Below are positions 25,663 through 34,547 of a stretch of DNA of 64,000 nt, piece by piece (within the stretch, counting starts at the first letter, position 1; the number at the start of each line of letters is the position of its first letter). The position numbers and the translations under genes are program-made. A model generated the notes under the pieces. It was given only the letters and a program-made list of their open reading frames with translations. It searched no databases and was not told the DNA's origin. Source of the stretch: Sulfuricella sp. (lineage in GTDB: Bacteria > Pseudomonadota > Gammaproteobacteria > Burkholderiales > Sulfuricellaceae); contig JAHFRP010000001.1 of the NCBI GenBank assembly GCA_023266195.1, positions 372,001 through 436,000 on the forward strand, in the 5' to 3' direction.

Positions 25663-26889
25663 GTGCAACCCGTATTCAAGTCCGCCAAGCTCGCCAACGT
25701 CTGCTACGACATCCGCGGTCCGGTGCTGGCGCGCGCCCGGCAGATGGAGGAGGACGGACACCGCATCATCAAGCTGAATATCGGCAACCCGGCGCCGTTC
25801 GGTTTCGAGGCGCCCGAGGAGATCACCCAGGACGTCATCCACAATCTGTCCAACGCGTCCGGCTACAGCGATTCCAAGGGCCTGTTCGCCGCCCGCAAGG
25901 CGATCATGCACTACACCCAGGAGAAAAAAATTTCCGGCGTGCAGATGGAGGACATCTACATCGGCAACGGCGTATCCGAGCTGATCGTGATGGCGATGCA
26001 GGCGCTGCTCAACACTGGCGACGAGGTGCTGCTGCCGGCGCCGGATTATCCGCTGTGGACGGCGGCGGTGACGCTGGCCGGCGGCACGCCGCGCCACTAC
26101 ATCTGCGACGAGGGTGCCGGCTGGCTGCCCGACCTGGACGACATCCGCGCCAAGATCGGGCCGAACACCCGCGCCATCGTTCTGATCAACCCGAACAACC
26201 CGACCGGCGCGCTGTACCCAGTGGAACTGCTGGAGGAAATCGTCGAGATCGCGCGCCAGCACCAGCTCATCGTCTATTCCGATGAGATTTACGACAAGGT
26301 GCTGTACGACGGCAACGCCCACACCTCGATCGCTTCGCTCGCCGACGACGTGCTGTTCGTTACTTTCAACGGCCTGTCGAAGAATTACCGTGCGGCGGGC
26401 TTCCGCGCCGGCTGGCTGATCGTGTCCGGCGAAAAGCGCCACGCCCAGGATTACATCGAGGGGCTGACCATGCTCGCCTCGATGCGCCTGTGCGCCAACG
26501 TGCCCGCCCAGTACGGCATCCAGACGGCGCTCGGCGGCTACCAGAGCATCAACGACCTGGTCGCTCCCGGCGGGCGGTTGTGCCGGCAGCGCGACGTCGC
26601 CTGGAGCCTGCTTTCCGATATCCCCGGCGTGTCCTGCACCAGGCCGCAGGGGGCGATGTATCTGTTCCCGCGGCTCGACCCCAAGATGTACCCGATCGAC
26701 GACGACCAGCAGTTCATCCTTGAACTGCTGCTGGAGGAAAAAGTGCTGGTGGTGCAGGGCTCCGGCTTCAACTGGCCGCATCCCGATCATTTCCGGGTGG
26801 TGTTCCTGCCCAACGTGGACGACCTCACCGAAGCGGTCGGGCGCATCGCGCGCTTCCTCGACCATTACCGCAAGCGGCATGGGGCTTGA
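25663..26889 (+). CDS. alaA: Glutamate-pyruvate aminotransferase AlaA-like
   Basis: A PLP-dependent class I aminotransferase that makes alanine from pyruvate and glutamate. From the GTG at 25663 it is 408 aa, close to AlaA (about 405). The start is supported by AAGGA ten bases upstream and by the family N-terminus FKSAKLANVCYDIRGPVL right after it. ATG 25624 is an alternative. Other features: LNIGNPAPFGFEAP, the conserved INPNNPTGA, and the PLP-binding Lys in GLSKNYRAAGFR. In related genomes it leads directly to hom and thrC; here a GNAT gene intervenes. Confidence 0.92.
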   Translation: MQPVFKSAKLANVCYDIRGPVLARARQMEEDGHRIIKLNIGNPAPFGFEAPEEITQDVIHNLSNASGYSDSKGLFAARKAIMHYTQEKKISGVQMEDIYIGNGVSELIVMAMQALLNTGDEVLLPAPDYPLWTAAVTLAGGTPRHYICDEGAGWLPDLDDIRAKIGPNTRAIVLINPNNPTGALYPVELLEEIVEIARQHQLIVYSDEIYDKVLYDGNAHTSIASLADDVLFVTFNGLSKNYRAAGFRAGWLIVSGEKRHAQDYIEGLTMLASMRLCANVPAQYGIQTALGGYQSINDLVAPGGRLCRQRDVAWSLLSDIPGVSCTRPQGAMYLFPRLDPKMYPIDDDQQFILELLLEEKVLVVQGSGFNWPHPDHFRVVFLPNVDDLTEAVGRIARFLDHYRKRHGA

Positions 26890-26892
26890 TTC

Positions 26893-27333
26893 ATGCAAAT
26901 CATTGTGGTGACGGACGAGCGGGGGCGAATTATTGAGCCCGATTGGCTGCAACGGGCCGAGTCGGTACATAGGCAGCTGCGGACGTCACTTCCGGCAGAT
27001 TATGCCGGACGCTTGGCCGAGGTGTTTGGCAGCGGCGCGCGGATGTGCGTGGCGGCGGATGGCGATAAGGTTCTTGGTGTGGCCTTGTGGCGCGTTATTG
27101 AGAATACTTATGAGGGCCGTCGTTGCTATGTGGACGATCTGGTCACAGATCAAACACGCCGTTCGCAAGGGATTGGAAAAGCGCTGCTCCAATATTTGGA
27201 AAGCCGAGCTCGACAGTCGGGTTGCGATGTCCTTGCCCTCAGTTCCGGGGTGCAGCGTAGCGATGCTCATCGATTTTATTTTCGCGAGGGTATGCATATC
27301 CCCTCGTTTGGCTTTAGAAAGAACCTGAAATGA
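26893..27333 (+). CDS. GNAT-family N-acetyltransferase
   Basis: A 146-aa acetyl-CoA-dependent acetyltransferase. The acetyl-CoA-binding motif A is RRSQGIGKALLQYLE (about residue 96), preceded by the VDDLVTDQ beta strand and followed by FYFREGM. The acceptor is unknown. It starts 3 bases after alaA and its stop overlaps hom by 4 bases, so translation is coupled to both. Its GC content is visibly lower than that of both neighbours, suggesting later insertion into an alaA-hom operon. Confidence 0.9.
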   Translation: MQIIVVTDERGRIIEPDWLQRAESVHRQLRTSLPADYAGRLAEVFGSGARMCVAADGDKVLGVALWRVIENTYEGRRCYVDDLVTDQTRRSQGIGKALLQYLESRARQSGCDVLALSSGVQRSDAHRFYFREGMHIPSFGFRKNLK

Positions 27334-28643
27334 AACCCATCAACGTAGGACTGCTAGGTCTGGGCACCGTCGGCGGCGGCACGCTCACCGTGCTGCGGCG
27401 CAATGCCAAGGAAATCACCCGCCGCGCGGGGCGCGACATCGTGGTCAAAATGGCGGCGGTGCGCGATCTGGAAAAGGCGCGCAAGATCGCGGGCAACGAG
27501 CTCGAAATCGTCACCGACCCGTTCGCGGTGGTGGACAACCCCGACATCGACATCGTGGTCGAGCTGATCGGCGGCTATACCCTGGCCAAGGAACTGGTGC
27601 TGAAGGCCATCGCCAACGGCAAGCACGTGGTCACCGCCAACAAGGCTCTGCTGGCCGTGCACGGCAATGAAATCTTCCAGGCGGCGCAGGACAAGGGCGT
27701 GATGGTGGCGTTCGAGGCGGCGGTGGCGGGCGGCATTCCGATCATCAAGGCGCTGCGCGAAGGGCTCACCGCCAACCGCATCGAATGGATCGCCGGCATC
27801 ATCAACGGCACCACCAATTTCATCCTCACCGAAATGCGCGACAAGGGCCTGGCGTTCGACACCGTGCTGGCCGAGGCGCAGAAGCTCGGCTACGCCGAAG
27901 CCGACCCGACCTTCGACGTCGAAGGCATCGACGCCGCCCACAAGCTGATGATCATGGCCGCGATCGGCTTCGGCATTCCGATGCAGTTCGACAAGGCCTA
28001 CACCGAAGGCATCAGCAAGCTGACCAAGGAAGACATCTGCTACGCCGAGGAACTGGGCTACCGCATCAAGCTGCTCGGCATCAGCAAGCGCACCGAGCAG
28101 GGCATCGAGCTGCGCGTCCACCCCACCCTGATCCCGGCCAAGCGCCTGATCGCCAATGTCGAGGGCGTGATGAACGCGGTGCTGGTAAAGGGCGACGCGG
28201 TCGGCGCGACCATGTTCTACGGCCGCGGCGCCGGTGCCGAGCCCACCGCCAGCGCGGTGGTGGCCGATCTGGTGGACGTCACCCGGATGCTCACCTCCGA
28301 CCCGGAAAACCGCGTGCCGCACCTGGCGTTCCAGCCCGATGCGCTGTCCGACGCGCCGGTGCTGCCGATCGACGAAGTGCGCACTTCCTATTACCTGCGC
28401 CTCAAGGCCTTCGACAAGCCGGGCGTGCTGGCCGACGTGACGCGCATCCTGGCCGACCTGGAGATTTCCATCGACGCCATGATCCAGAAGGAACCCGCCG
28501 AGGGCGAGGAACTGGTGGACGTGATCCTGCTGACCCATCAGACCGTGGAAAAATACATCAACCAGGCCATCGCCAGGATCGAAGCGTTGTCTTCCATCGC
28601 CGGCAAGGTGACGCGGATCAGGCTGGAAGAGCTGAATTCGTAG
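27330..28643 (+). CDS. hom: Homoserine dehydrogenase
   Basis: Reduces aspartate semialdehyde to homoserine, the branch point to threonine and methionine. The 437-aa protein has an N-terminal dinucleotide-binding motif GLLGLGTVGGGT, the catalytic block with NGTTNFIL and AEADPTFDVEG, and a C-terminal ACT domain (about 350-430; YYLRLKAFDKPGVLADVTR) for allosteric control, usually by threonine. No aspartokinase is fused. The ATG overlaps the GNAT stop. thrC follows about 100 bases later after a palindromic repeat. Confidence 0.97.
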   Translation: MKPINVGLLGLGTVGGGTLTVLRRNAKEITRRAGRDIVVKMAAVRDLEKARKIAGNELEIVTDPFAVVDNPDIDIVVELIGGYTLAKELVLKAIANGKHVVTANKALLAVHGNEIFQAAQDKGVMVAFEAAVAGGIPIIKALREGLTANRIEWIAGIINGTTNFILTEMRDKGLAFDTVLAEAQKLGYAEADPTFDVEGIDAAHKLMIMAAIGFGIPMQFDKAYTEGISKLTKEDICYAEELGYRIKLLGISKRTEQGIELRVHPTLIPAKRLIANVEGVMNAVLVKGDAVGATMFYGRGAGAEPTASAVVADLVDVTRMLTSDPENRVPHLAFQPDALSDAPVLPIDEVRTSYYLRLKAFDKPGVLADVTRILADLEISIDAMIQKEPAEGEELVDVILLTHQTVEKYINQAIARIEALSSIAGKVTRIRLEELNS

Positions 28644-28656
28644 GCACGGCAGAAAT

Positions 28657-28724
28657 GTAGGTCGGGCACCCCGTGCCCGACAAAACTCCACAAGCGTAAC
28701 CGGCTGTCGGGCACTCGGTGCCCG
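28657..28724. repeat. GTAGGTCGGGCAC palindromic repeat (REP-like)
   Basis: Two hairpins occur in tandem: GTCGGGCACCCCGTGCCCGAC at 28661-28681 and GTCGGGCACTCGGTGCCCG at 28706-28724. The second is followed by TTTT and could end or weaken transcription between hom and thrC. The same family appears as a perfect inverted pair at 59375-59450. Confidence 0.85.
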
Positions 28725-28742
28725 TTTTACGGGGCAATAAAC

Positions 28743-30146
28743 ATGAAATACCTCAGCACCCGCGGCGGCATGCCGCCCAAGACCTTCACCGAAATCCTGC
28801 TGGGCGGGCTTGCCACCGACGGCGGGCTGACCATCGCCGAGGCCTATCCCCGGCTGACGCGGGACGAGCTGGCGGCGTGGCGCGGCATGAGCTATGCGGA
28901 ACTGGCGTTCGAGATCGTCCGCCGTTTCGCCGACGACATCCCGGCCGCAGACCTCAAGGATATCGTCGAGCGGACCTATACCGCCGACATTTTCCACAGC
29001 GCCGACATTACCCCGGTGAAGACCCTGGAGCCGGGCCTCTTCATCCTCGGCCTGTCGAACGGGCCGACGCTGGCGTTCAAGGACGTGGCGATGCAGTTGC
29101 TCGGCAACCTGTTCGAGTACGTGCTGGCCAAGGACAATGCCGAAATCAACATCCTCGGCGCCACCTCGGGCGACACCGGCAGCGCGGCGGAATACGCCAT
29201 GCGCGGCAAGCGCGGCATCAAGGTTTTCATGCTCTCGCCGGTCGGCAAGATGAGCCCGTTCCAGACCGCGCAGATGTATTCGCTGCAAGACCCCAACATC
29301 TTCAACATCGCGGTCGAAGGCGTGTTCGACGATTGCCAGGACATCGTCAAGGCGGTGTCCAACGATCTGGAATTCAAGGCGAAATACAAGATCGGCGCGG
29401 TCAACTCGATCAACTGGGCGCGCGTGACGGCGCAGGTGGTGTACTACTTCAAGGCCTATTTCGCGGTGACGGCGGGCAACGACGAGGAAGTGTCGTTCTC
29501 GGTGCCGTCGGGCAATTTCGGCAACGTCTGCGCCGGCCACATCGCGCGCCAGATGGGCCTGCCAATCAAGAAGCTGATCGTCGCCACCAACGAGAACGAC
29601 GTGCTCGACGAATTCTTCCGCACCGGCGTCTATCGCCCGCGCCCACAGACCCAGCACACCAGCAGCCCGTCGATGGATATTTCCAAGGCGTCCAACTTCG
29701 AGCGCTTCGTCTACGACCTGGTCGGGCGCGACCCGGCGGTGGTGAACGATCTGTGGAAACAGGTGGACGCCGGCGGCAGCTTCGACCTGTCGCAGACGCC
29801 GCATTTCGCCAAGGTGAAGGATTTCGGCTTCGTCTCCGGCGAAAGCAGCCATGCCGACCGCCTGGCCACGATCCGCAAGGTCTACGAACAATACGGCGCG
29901 ATGATCGACACCCACACCGCCGACGGCGTCAAGGTGGGCCTCGAACACCGCGAAGCCGGCGTCCCGCTGGTGTGCCTGGAAACCGCGCTGCCGGCCAAGT
30001 TCGAGGAAACCATCCGGGAAGCGCTGGGACGCGCGCCCGAGCGTCCGGCCGGGCTGGATAATCTCGAAAAGCTGCCGCAGCGCTTCGAGGTGATGAGGGC
30101 GGATGCCGAAGCGGTCAAGCGCTATATCGTTGCGCATTCTGTTTGA
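28743..30146 (+). CDS. thrC: Threonine synthase
   Basis: Converts O-phosphohomoserine to threonine using PLP. The 467-aa length fits the long threonine synthase class. It has MKYLSTRGG at the N-terminus, the PLP-lysine region SNGPTLAFKDVAMQLLG (Lys near residue 113), the ATSGDTGSAAEYA motif that binds the cofactor phosphate, and SGNFGNVCAGH. It follows hom and completes the homoserine-to-threonine branch except for homoserine kinase, which is not in the window. Confidence 0.97.
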   Translation: MKYLSTRGGMPPKTFTEILLGGLATDGGLTIAEAYPRLTRDELAAWRGMSYAELAFEIVRRFADDIPAADLKDIVERTYTADIFHSADITPVKTLEPGLFILGLSNGPTLAFKDVAMQLLGNLFEYVLAKDNAEINILGATSGDTGSAAEYAMRGKRGIKVFMLSPVGKMSPFQTAQMYSLQDPNIFNIAVEGVFDDCQDIVKAVSNDLEFKAKYKIGAVNSINWARVTAQVVYYFKAYFAVTAGNDEEVSFSVPSGNFGNVCAGHIARQMGLPIKKLIVATNENDVLDEFFRTGVYRPRPQTQHTSSPSMDISKASNFERFVYDLVGRDPAVVNDLWKQVDAGGSFDLSQTPHFAKVKDFGFVSGESSHADRLATIRKVYEQYGAMIDTHTADGVKVGLEHREAGVPLVCLETALPAKFEETIREALGRAPERPAGLDNLEKLPQRFEVMRADAEAVKRYIVAHSV

Positions 30147-30150
30147 GGCG

Positions 30151-30218
30151 GTAGGATGCGGTGAGGCACGAACCGCATCAATCGCGAACGATGCGGTTCG
30201 TGCCTCACCGCATCCTAC
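30151..30218. repeat. GTAGGATGCGGTG palindrome, copy 1
   Basis: Two perfect 28-base arms (30151-30178 and 30191-30218) flank a 12-base loop, 5 bases after the thrC stop. Related copies lie at 45213-45282 and 49313-49381. The folded RNA could act as a transcript end or 3' stabiliser for thrC. Confidence 0.92.
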
Positions 30219-30258
30219 GGACCTAAGATCCTGATTAGCCACAATGTTCAGCCGGACA

Positions 30259-30317
30259 TGTAGGAGCGGCCTCCCGGCCGCGATTTCGGAAATCGCGGCC
30301 GGGAGGCCGCTCCTACA
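30259..30317. repeat. GTAGGAGCGGCC palindrome, copy 1
   Basis: A 59-base element that is a near-perfect palindrome (TGTAGGAGCGGCC to GGCCGCTCCTACA) with its centre at the GAAATCGC region. The same family occurs at 34575-34634 inside a gene. The starting GTAGGAGCGGC is typical of REP sequences mobilised by RAYT transposases; no RAYT gene is in the window. Confidence 0.92.
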
Positions 30318-30437
30318 GCAAATACTCAACGCCATTCCACTTTGGCTGAGATTGGGGGCTAATCAGGAACAAGATTTCCTTTGCGCCTTCGCGCCGTTGC
30401 GGCGGATTTTGATTTTAACAACTCCCTGCACCGCTAC

Positions 30438-31343
30438 ATGACCAACCTCATCCTCCTGTTCACCTGTTTCATCCTGGGCATGGCGCTGCGCCGCTCCCGG
30501 CGCCTGCCGGACCACGCGCCCGCGGCATTCAACGGCTTCATCATCCACGTCTCGCTGCCGGCGCTGACCCTGCTCTACGTCCATGATCTGAAACTCTCCG
30601 GCGACGTGGCCCTGATCGCGGCGATGGCCTGGCTGCAATTCGGGCTGGCGGCGGGATTCTTCTGGATGGTGGGGCGCTGGCTCAGGCTGCCGCGGCCGAC
30701 GGTGGGCGCCCTGATGCTGACCGGCGGCATGGGCAATACGTCATTTTTCGGTTTTCCGATGATCGAGGCGTTCTACGGCAAGGCGGGCATCGCCACCGGC
30801 ATCGTCGCCGACCAGCTCGGCTCCTTCCTGGTGCTGTCCATTCTCGGCATCACCGTGGCCGGCCTGTATTCCTCCGGCGCGCCGACCGTTCGCACCATCC
30901 TGCGCCGCATCGCGCTGTTCCCGCCGTTCGTCTGCCTGCTCCTGGCGGTGGCGTTGATGCCGGTGGATTACGCGGACTGGTTCGTCGTCCTGCTCAAGCG
31001 CCTGGGCGACACCCTGGCGCCGCTGGCGCTGCTTTCGGTGGGATTCCAGCTCAAGCTCGGCCATCTCGCCGGCAACGGCCGCAACCTCGCGCTGGGCCTG
31101 GTGTTCAAGCTGCTGGTCGCGCCCCTGGCGATTTTCCTGCTGTATGTGCCGGTGCTGGGAGCGGGCGGGCCGGCCATCCAGGTGACGCTGTTCGAAGCCG
31201 CCATGCCGTCGATGATCACCTCCGCCATCGTCGCCACTGAGCACGACCTCGATCCGCCGCTGGCCAACCTGATGGTCGGCGTCGGGCTGCTGCTGTCCTT
31301 CGCGACACTGGCCGGCTGGTGGTGGGCGATGCGGGGGATTTGA
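30438..31343 (+). CDS. AEC-family transporter
   Basis: A 301-aa inner-membrane carrier of the auxin-efflux-carrier family with about ten hydrophobic helices. It has the two-half organisation and the GGMGNTSFFGFPMIEAFYG segment typical of the family. Substrates in bacteria include organic acids and amino acids; this one is unknown. The ATG at 30438 is chosen because the upstream extension (to 30381) is part of a repeat-like AT-rich leader and would put charged residues before the first helix. It converges with the DGC-domain gene. Confidence 0.88.
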   Translation: MTNLILLFTCFILGMALRRSRRLPDHAPAAFNGFIIHVSLPALTLLYVHDLKLSGDVALIAAMAWLQFGLAAGFFWMVGRWLRLPRPTVGALMLTGGMGNTSFFGFPMIEAFYGKAGIATGIVADQLGSFLVLSILGITVAGLYSSGAPTVRTILRRIALFPPFVCLLLAVALMPVDYADWFVVLLKRLGDTLAPLALLSVGFQLKLGHLAGNGRNLALGLVFKLLVAPLAIFLLYVPVLGAGGPAIQVTLFEAAMPSMITSAIVATEHDLDPPLANLMVGVGLLLSFATLAGWWWAMRGI

Positions 31344-31474
31344 AGGGTAAATTCGTACCCGCTATCCTCAACGCCGCTCAGTGCGCCCTCTGCCCGACCG
31401 GCGGTATCGGCGTGAGATTTTCGTCCGCCTGGCAGAAATATTTGATCGTTTGGCGGACCGATAAAACCATTTCA

Positions 31475-31894
31475 TCATGGTCGCGGTTTCGGGCCTTTGC
31501 GGGGAGTGGTTCCGGCGCGCGTAGCGCCGAGTGTTTCCGCGGTTTGCCGGATTCGATCATGCAGTTGATCCACTTCGGCGGCGTCGAACTCACTGTGATA
31601 GCGTTTTTTTACGCCGTGTTCGCTCAAAACCACGTGAACGTCGGGCTCGATGCCGCGCTGCGCCAGGCAACCGCCTGCACACGCCAGCGCGCAGCCGTCC
31701 AGCGCGATGATCGGCCGGCCGGAGCGCGCAATTTTGACCAAGTGGGGTACGTTGCCGCCGACGCCGGCGATACAGGACATTTCGGCCGAGCCTTCACGGT
31801 CGAGTCGAACGGCGATCGCATTCGCCATCTGTGCGGCGCTCGAACAGCCGGAGCAGGAATAAACAAGGGGCAGGGGAGGTTTGGAGGAAGGCAT
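31475..31894 (-). CDS. DGC-domain putative zinc-binding protein
   Basis: A 139-aa cysteine-rich protein. CSGCSSAAQ at the N-terminus and ALDGCALACAGGCLA near residue 70 give the DGC motif and a set of Cys residues that likely bind zinc or another metal. Family function is poorly known. The ATG at 31894 has GAGA upstream; a TTG at 31906 is an alternative. A perfect inverted repeat (31915-31933) lies about 20 bases upstream and may be its operator. Confidence 0.82.
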   Translation of the reverse strand: MPSSKPPLPLVYSCSGCSSAAQMANAIAVRLDREGSAEMSCIAGVGGNVPHLVKIARSGRPIIALDGCALACAGGCLAQRGIEPDVHVVLSEHGVKKRYHSEFDAAEVDQLHDRIRQTAETLGATRAGTTPRKGPKPRP

Positions 31895-31914
31895 GATCGT
31901 TCTCAAAAGTAAAA

Positions 31915-31933
31915 TATATCACAATATGATATA
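31915..31933 (-). promoter_or_regulatory. Candidate operator upstream of the DGC gene
   Basis: TATATCA, a 5-base spacer CAATA, then TGATATA form a perfect 7-base inverted repeat in an AT-rich stretch. It is placed where the promoter of the DGC-domain gene should be. The form resembles sites for small dimeric repressors such as the ArsR group, but no regulator gene is next to it, so the binding protein is unknown. Confidence 0.45.
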
Positions 31934-32204
31934 AATAAAAAATAACCCTCGGCAACAAGACGTTAATGGGCGGTATGCGATGCCGCGTCCGCTCGGGTTA
32001 AGGCGACGGCGGGCTCCGCCTGCCGTGGCGCGCCATGCCCATCGGGCGACGGAAGCGGATGCGTTACGCCGCTTACCCCCAAGCCTGCCGGCGAACAATT
32101 TGCATCCGTCTGGTGCACATCGTATTCTTGAAAAGATGGCCGAGAAGGTCCATCCTCGTCTCCATGCAAGCATGGGGAAACCTGAAGACAGTTCGGCGTT
32201 CGAA

Positions 32205-32975
32205 ATGAAAAACCCCGTAAAAATTCTGCATCAGGCTACCGCCCGGAAAAGCCTGTCGATCGGCGGCATCGTCGGGCTGGCCTGGGATGCGCTGTGCCGG
32301 ACGCCCGCGCTGGGCAGGGGAGCGGTGCGCCGGGTGCTGCTCAAGCAGGTGTACTTCACCGGCATGGAATCCGTCGGCGCGGTCGGCGCCGTCGCATTTC
32401 TGGTCGGGCTGATCATCGTGACCCAGATGACCAGCCTGGTGGGGCGCAACGAAACGCTGACGGTGCATGTCCTGATCTGGGTGATCGTGCGCGAACTGGG
32501 GCCACTGCTGACCGCCATCGTGATCATCGGCCGCAGCAGTTCCGCCGTCGCCAGCGAACTGGCCGCCATGCAGGTCAACGGCGAGGTCAAGAGCCTGCGC
32601 CGGATGGCGATCTCGCCCCTGTCCTACCTCGTCATGCCGCGCGTGCTGGGGATGACCCTGAGCAGCGTGGCGCTGACTTTCTATTTTCAGGTGGTCGCCA
32701 TCACTGCCGGCGTGCTGACCGCCGCGCTGCGCCAGGAGCTTTCCCTGGGCAGCGAAATCGCCGAATTTTTCGAGGTCATCGACTTTGCCGACATCACGGC
32801 CTCCTTCCTGAAAAGCGCGGTGTTCGGCGTCCTCGTGGCGGTGGTTTCCTGCTACCATGGATTGCGGGTGAAAACGGCCTGGACCGAAATTCCCCAGGCC
32901 GCGTCGCAAGCGGTGATCCGCAGCCTCCTGGCGGTGTTCGTGTGGGACGGCGTGATTACGGTGCTGGTGTTCTGA
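32205..32975 (+). CDS. MlaE-family ABC transporter permease
   Basis: A 256-aa inner-membrane permease of the MlaE group, which moves phospholipids or other lipids between membranes with an MCE protein. Hydrophobic segments and the family region GPLLTAIVIIGRSSSAVASELAAM are clear; ELAAMQVNGEVKSLRRM is the coupling helix that normally contacts the ATPase. The ATG at 32205 gives the usual length (about 260); the frame continues upstream to about 31980 in GC-rich leader without support. The downstream ATPase-like and MCE genes are coexpressed. Confidence 0.88.
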   Translation: MKNPVKILHQATARKSLSIGGIVGLAWDALCRTPALGRGAVRRVLLKQVYFTGMESVGAVGAVAFLVGLIIVTQMTSLVGRNETLTVHVLIWVIVRELGPLLTAIVIIGRSSSAVASELAAMQVNGEVKSLRRMAISPLSYLVMPRVLGMTLSSVALTFYFQVVAITAGVLTAALRQELSLGSEIAEFFEVIDFADITASFLKSAVFGVLVAVVSCYHGLRVKTAWTEIPQAASQAVIRSLLAVFVWDGVITVLVF

Positions 32976-32976
32976 C

Positions 32977-33603
32977 ATGGCGCCGCTGCTGCAATTTTCC
33001 GGCGTGGCGGGCGAAGAGGTCGCCGGCCTGTCGTTCGCGCTTGCCGGCGGCGAAACGCGCGTGCTGCAGCTCGCTTCCGAAGCGGAAAAAATCGCGGCGA
33101 TCGATCTGGCGCTGGGCGAAGAAACGCCGGCCGCCGGTTCGATCCTGTTCCTCGGCCGGCCGCTGGAACAATCCGAGCCGGGGCAGATCGGCTGGGTTCC
33201 GGCCCATGGCGGGCTGATCAGCAATCTCAAAACCTGGGAAAATGTGACCCTGCCGTTGTGGTTTCACGGCAAGCGCCTGCCGCCCGACACGGATGCCATC
33301 CTGGCGCGCTGGTTGACCGCGCTGGGGCTGGACGGCGGGGCCTGGACGGATTTCATGGCGCGTCCGCCGGCCCAGCTCAAGCCGCTTGAACGCAAGCTGG
33401 CCGGCCTGCTGCGCGGGCTGGTGCTGGCGCCGGCATTGTTGGTGGTGGACGGCGCTTTATTTGACGGCGTGGATCAGGCAATGGCGCGTTCCTGGACGGC
33501 GGCGCTGGAAGAATTTGCCCGCGCCGGCGAGATGCGAGCCGTGCTGGCTGTGAGCCACGGTCCCGCATCGCTGCCCTGGAAAACCTACGGAGAGCCTTTA
33601 TGA
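32977..33603 (+). CDS. Degenerate ABC ATPase-like subunit of an Mla-type transporter
   Basis: A 208-aa protein in the place of the MlaF ATPase (normally about 260-270 aa). The fold is recognisable (PAAGSILFLGRPLEQ, then the Q-loop region and NLKTWENVTLPLWF), but the key motifs are lost. The Walker A region reads LASEAEKIAAIDLAL without its glycines, the signature LSGG becomes LKPLE, and Walker B ends LLVVDGAL so the catalytic Glu is Gly. A switch-like His remains in AVSHG. It starts 1 base after the permease and overlaps the MCE gene by 4. It is either a structural pseudo-ATPase or an eroding subunit. Confidence 0.82.
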   Translation: MAPLLQFSGVAGEEVAGLSFALAGGETRVLQLASEAEKIAAIDLALGEETPAAGSILFLGRPLEQSEPGQIGWVPAHGGLISNLKTWENVTLPLWFHGKRLPPDTDAILARWLTALGLDGGAWTDFMARPPAQLKPLERKLAGLLRGLVLAPALLVVDGALFDGVDQAMARSWTAALEEFARAGEMRAVLAVSHGPASLPWKTYGEPL

Positions 33604-34547
33604 CTTTACTGGCGGACAAGGACGAGCGCTTTAAAAACCTGTTCGGCAAGGTTGCGCTGTTTGTGCTGCTGGCCCTTCTGGGCATCGCGGTTTCGTTTTT
33701 ATGGACGGGCGTCAAGAAGGGGTTGCTTACGCCGAAATCGTCGGTTTACTTTGCCGCCGACAGCGGCCGGGACATCAAGAAAGGCATGCCGGTCAAGCTC
33801 AGAGGCTTCAAGATCGGCACGGTCAGCGCCTTGTCCATGGATCAGGCGGGGCAGGTGCAGGTGGAAATGCGCATCGAGGACAAATACATGGCGCTGCTCC
33901 GCGAGGATGCCGTCGCCAACCTGGAAAAGGAGGGCCTGATCGGCGACAACGTCCTCGATATCGACAGCGGCACGCCGGGCAAAAAAGCGTTGCGGGCCGG
34001 CGGGAAAATCGGGTTCGAACGCGGCAGCGGGATGGAGCAGATCGCCGAGGAAGTGCGCGACCGTCTGCTGCCCGCCCTGGACGAAATGCACAAGCTGCTG
34101 CGCGACGTCAACGACCCGCAGGGCGATGTGCGCCAGACGGTGAAAAACCTGCGCGAATTCAGCACCGCGATGCGGGGAACCGGGGCGCGCATCGACCGCC
34201 TGCTCGACCACGCCGATCAGACCACCACCAACGAACTCCAGCCGCTGCTGCGCTCGGTGCGCCGGTCGGCCGCCAACGCCGAGGGCATGACCGAACAGCT
34301 GAACCGGGATCTGCCCGGCCTGATGCAGAAGACCGACGCCAGCCTGGAAAACCTGCGCCAGACCAGCGAAACCCTCAAATCCGCCATCCAGCAATCGGCA
34401 TCGAAACTGCCCGGCCTGCTGGGCGAAAGCCGTGAACTGGTCGGCGGCACGCGCGACATCGTCGATGCCGCCACCGCCAGCTGGCCACTCAAGTCGATCA
34501 TGCCGCAGCCGGAGCAGGGGTTGGTGAGGATGGACAGCCATGATTAA
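33600..34547 (+). CDS. MlaD/MCE-family lipid transport protein
   Basis: A 315-aa protein anchored by one N-terminal membrane helix (about 15-37) with an MCE domain at about 40-120 (KSSVYFAADSGRDIKKGMPV and RGFKIGTVSALS). A long helical tail with repeated Leu/Gln follows, as in MCE proteins that form tubes or rings in the periplasm. It should bind lipid substrates and pass them to the MlaE-type permease at 32205. The 4-base overlap with the ATPase-like gene and the 8-base overlap with the lipoprotein gene mark one operon. Confidence 0.9.
   Translation: MTLLADKDERFKNLFGKVALFVLLALLGIAVSFLWTGVKKGLLTPKSSVYFAADSGRDIKKGMPVKLRGFKIGTVSALSMDQAGQVQVEMRIEDKYMALLREDAVANLEKEGLIGDNVLDIDSGTPGKKALRAGGKIGFERGSGMEQIAEEVRDRLLPALDEMHKLLRDVNDPQGDVRQTVKNLREFSTAMRGTGARIDRLLDHADQTTTNELQPLLRSVRRSAANAEGMTEQLNRDLPGLMQKTDASLENLRQTSETLKSAIQQSASKLPGLLGESRELVGGTRDIVDAATASWPLKSIMPQPEQGLVRMDSHD

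Noticed and set aside
31319-31912. Plus-strand open frame opposite the DGC-domain gene
   Set aside because: No motif on that strand, while the minus strand has the DGC Cys pattern and an upstream operator-like site.
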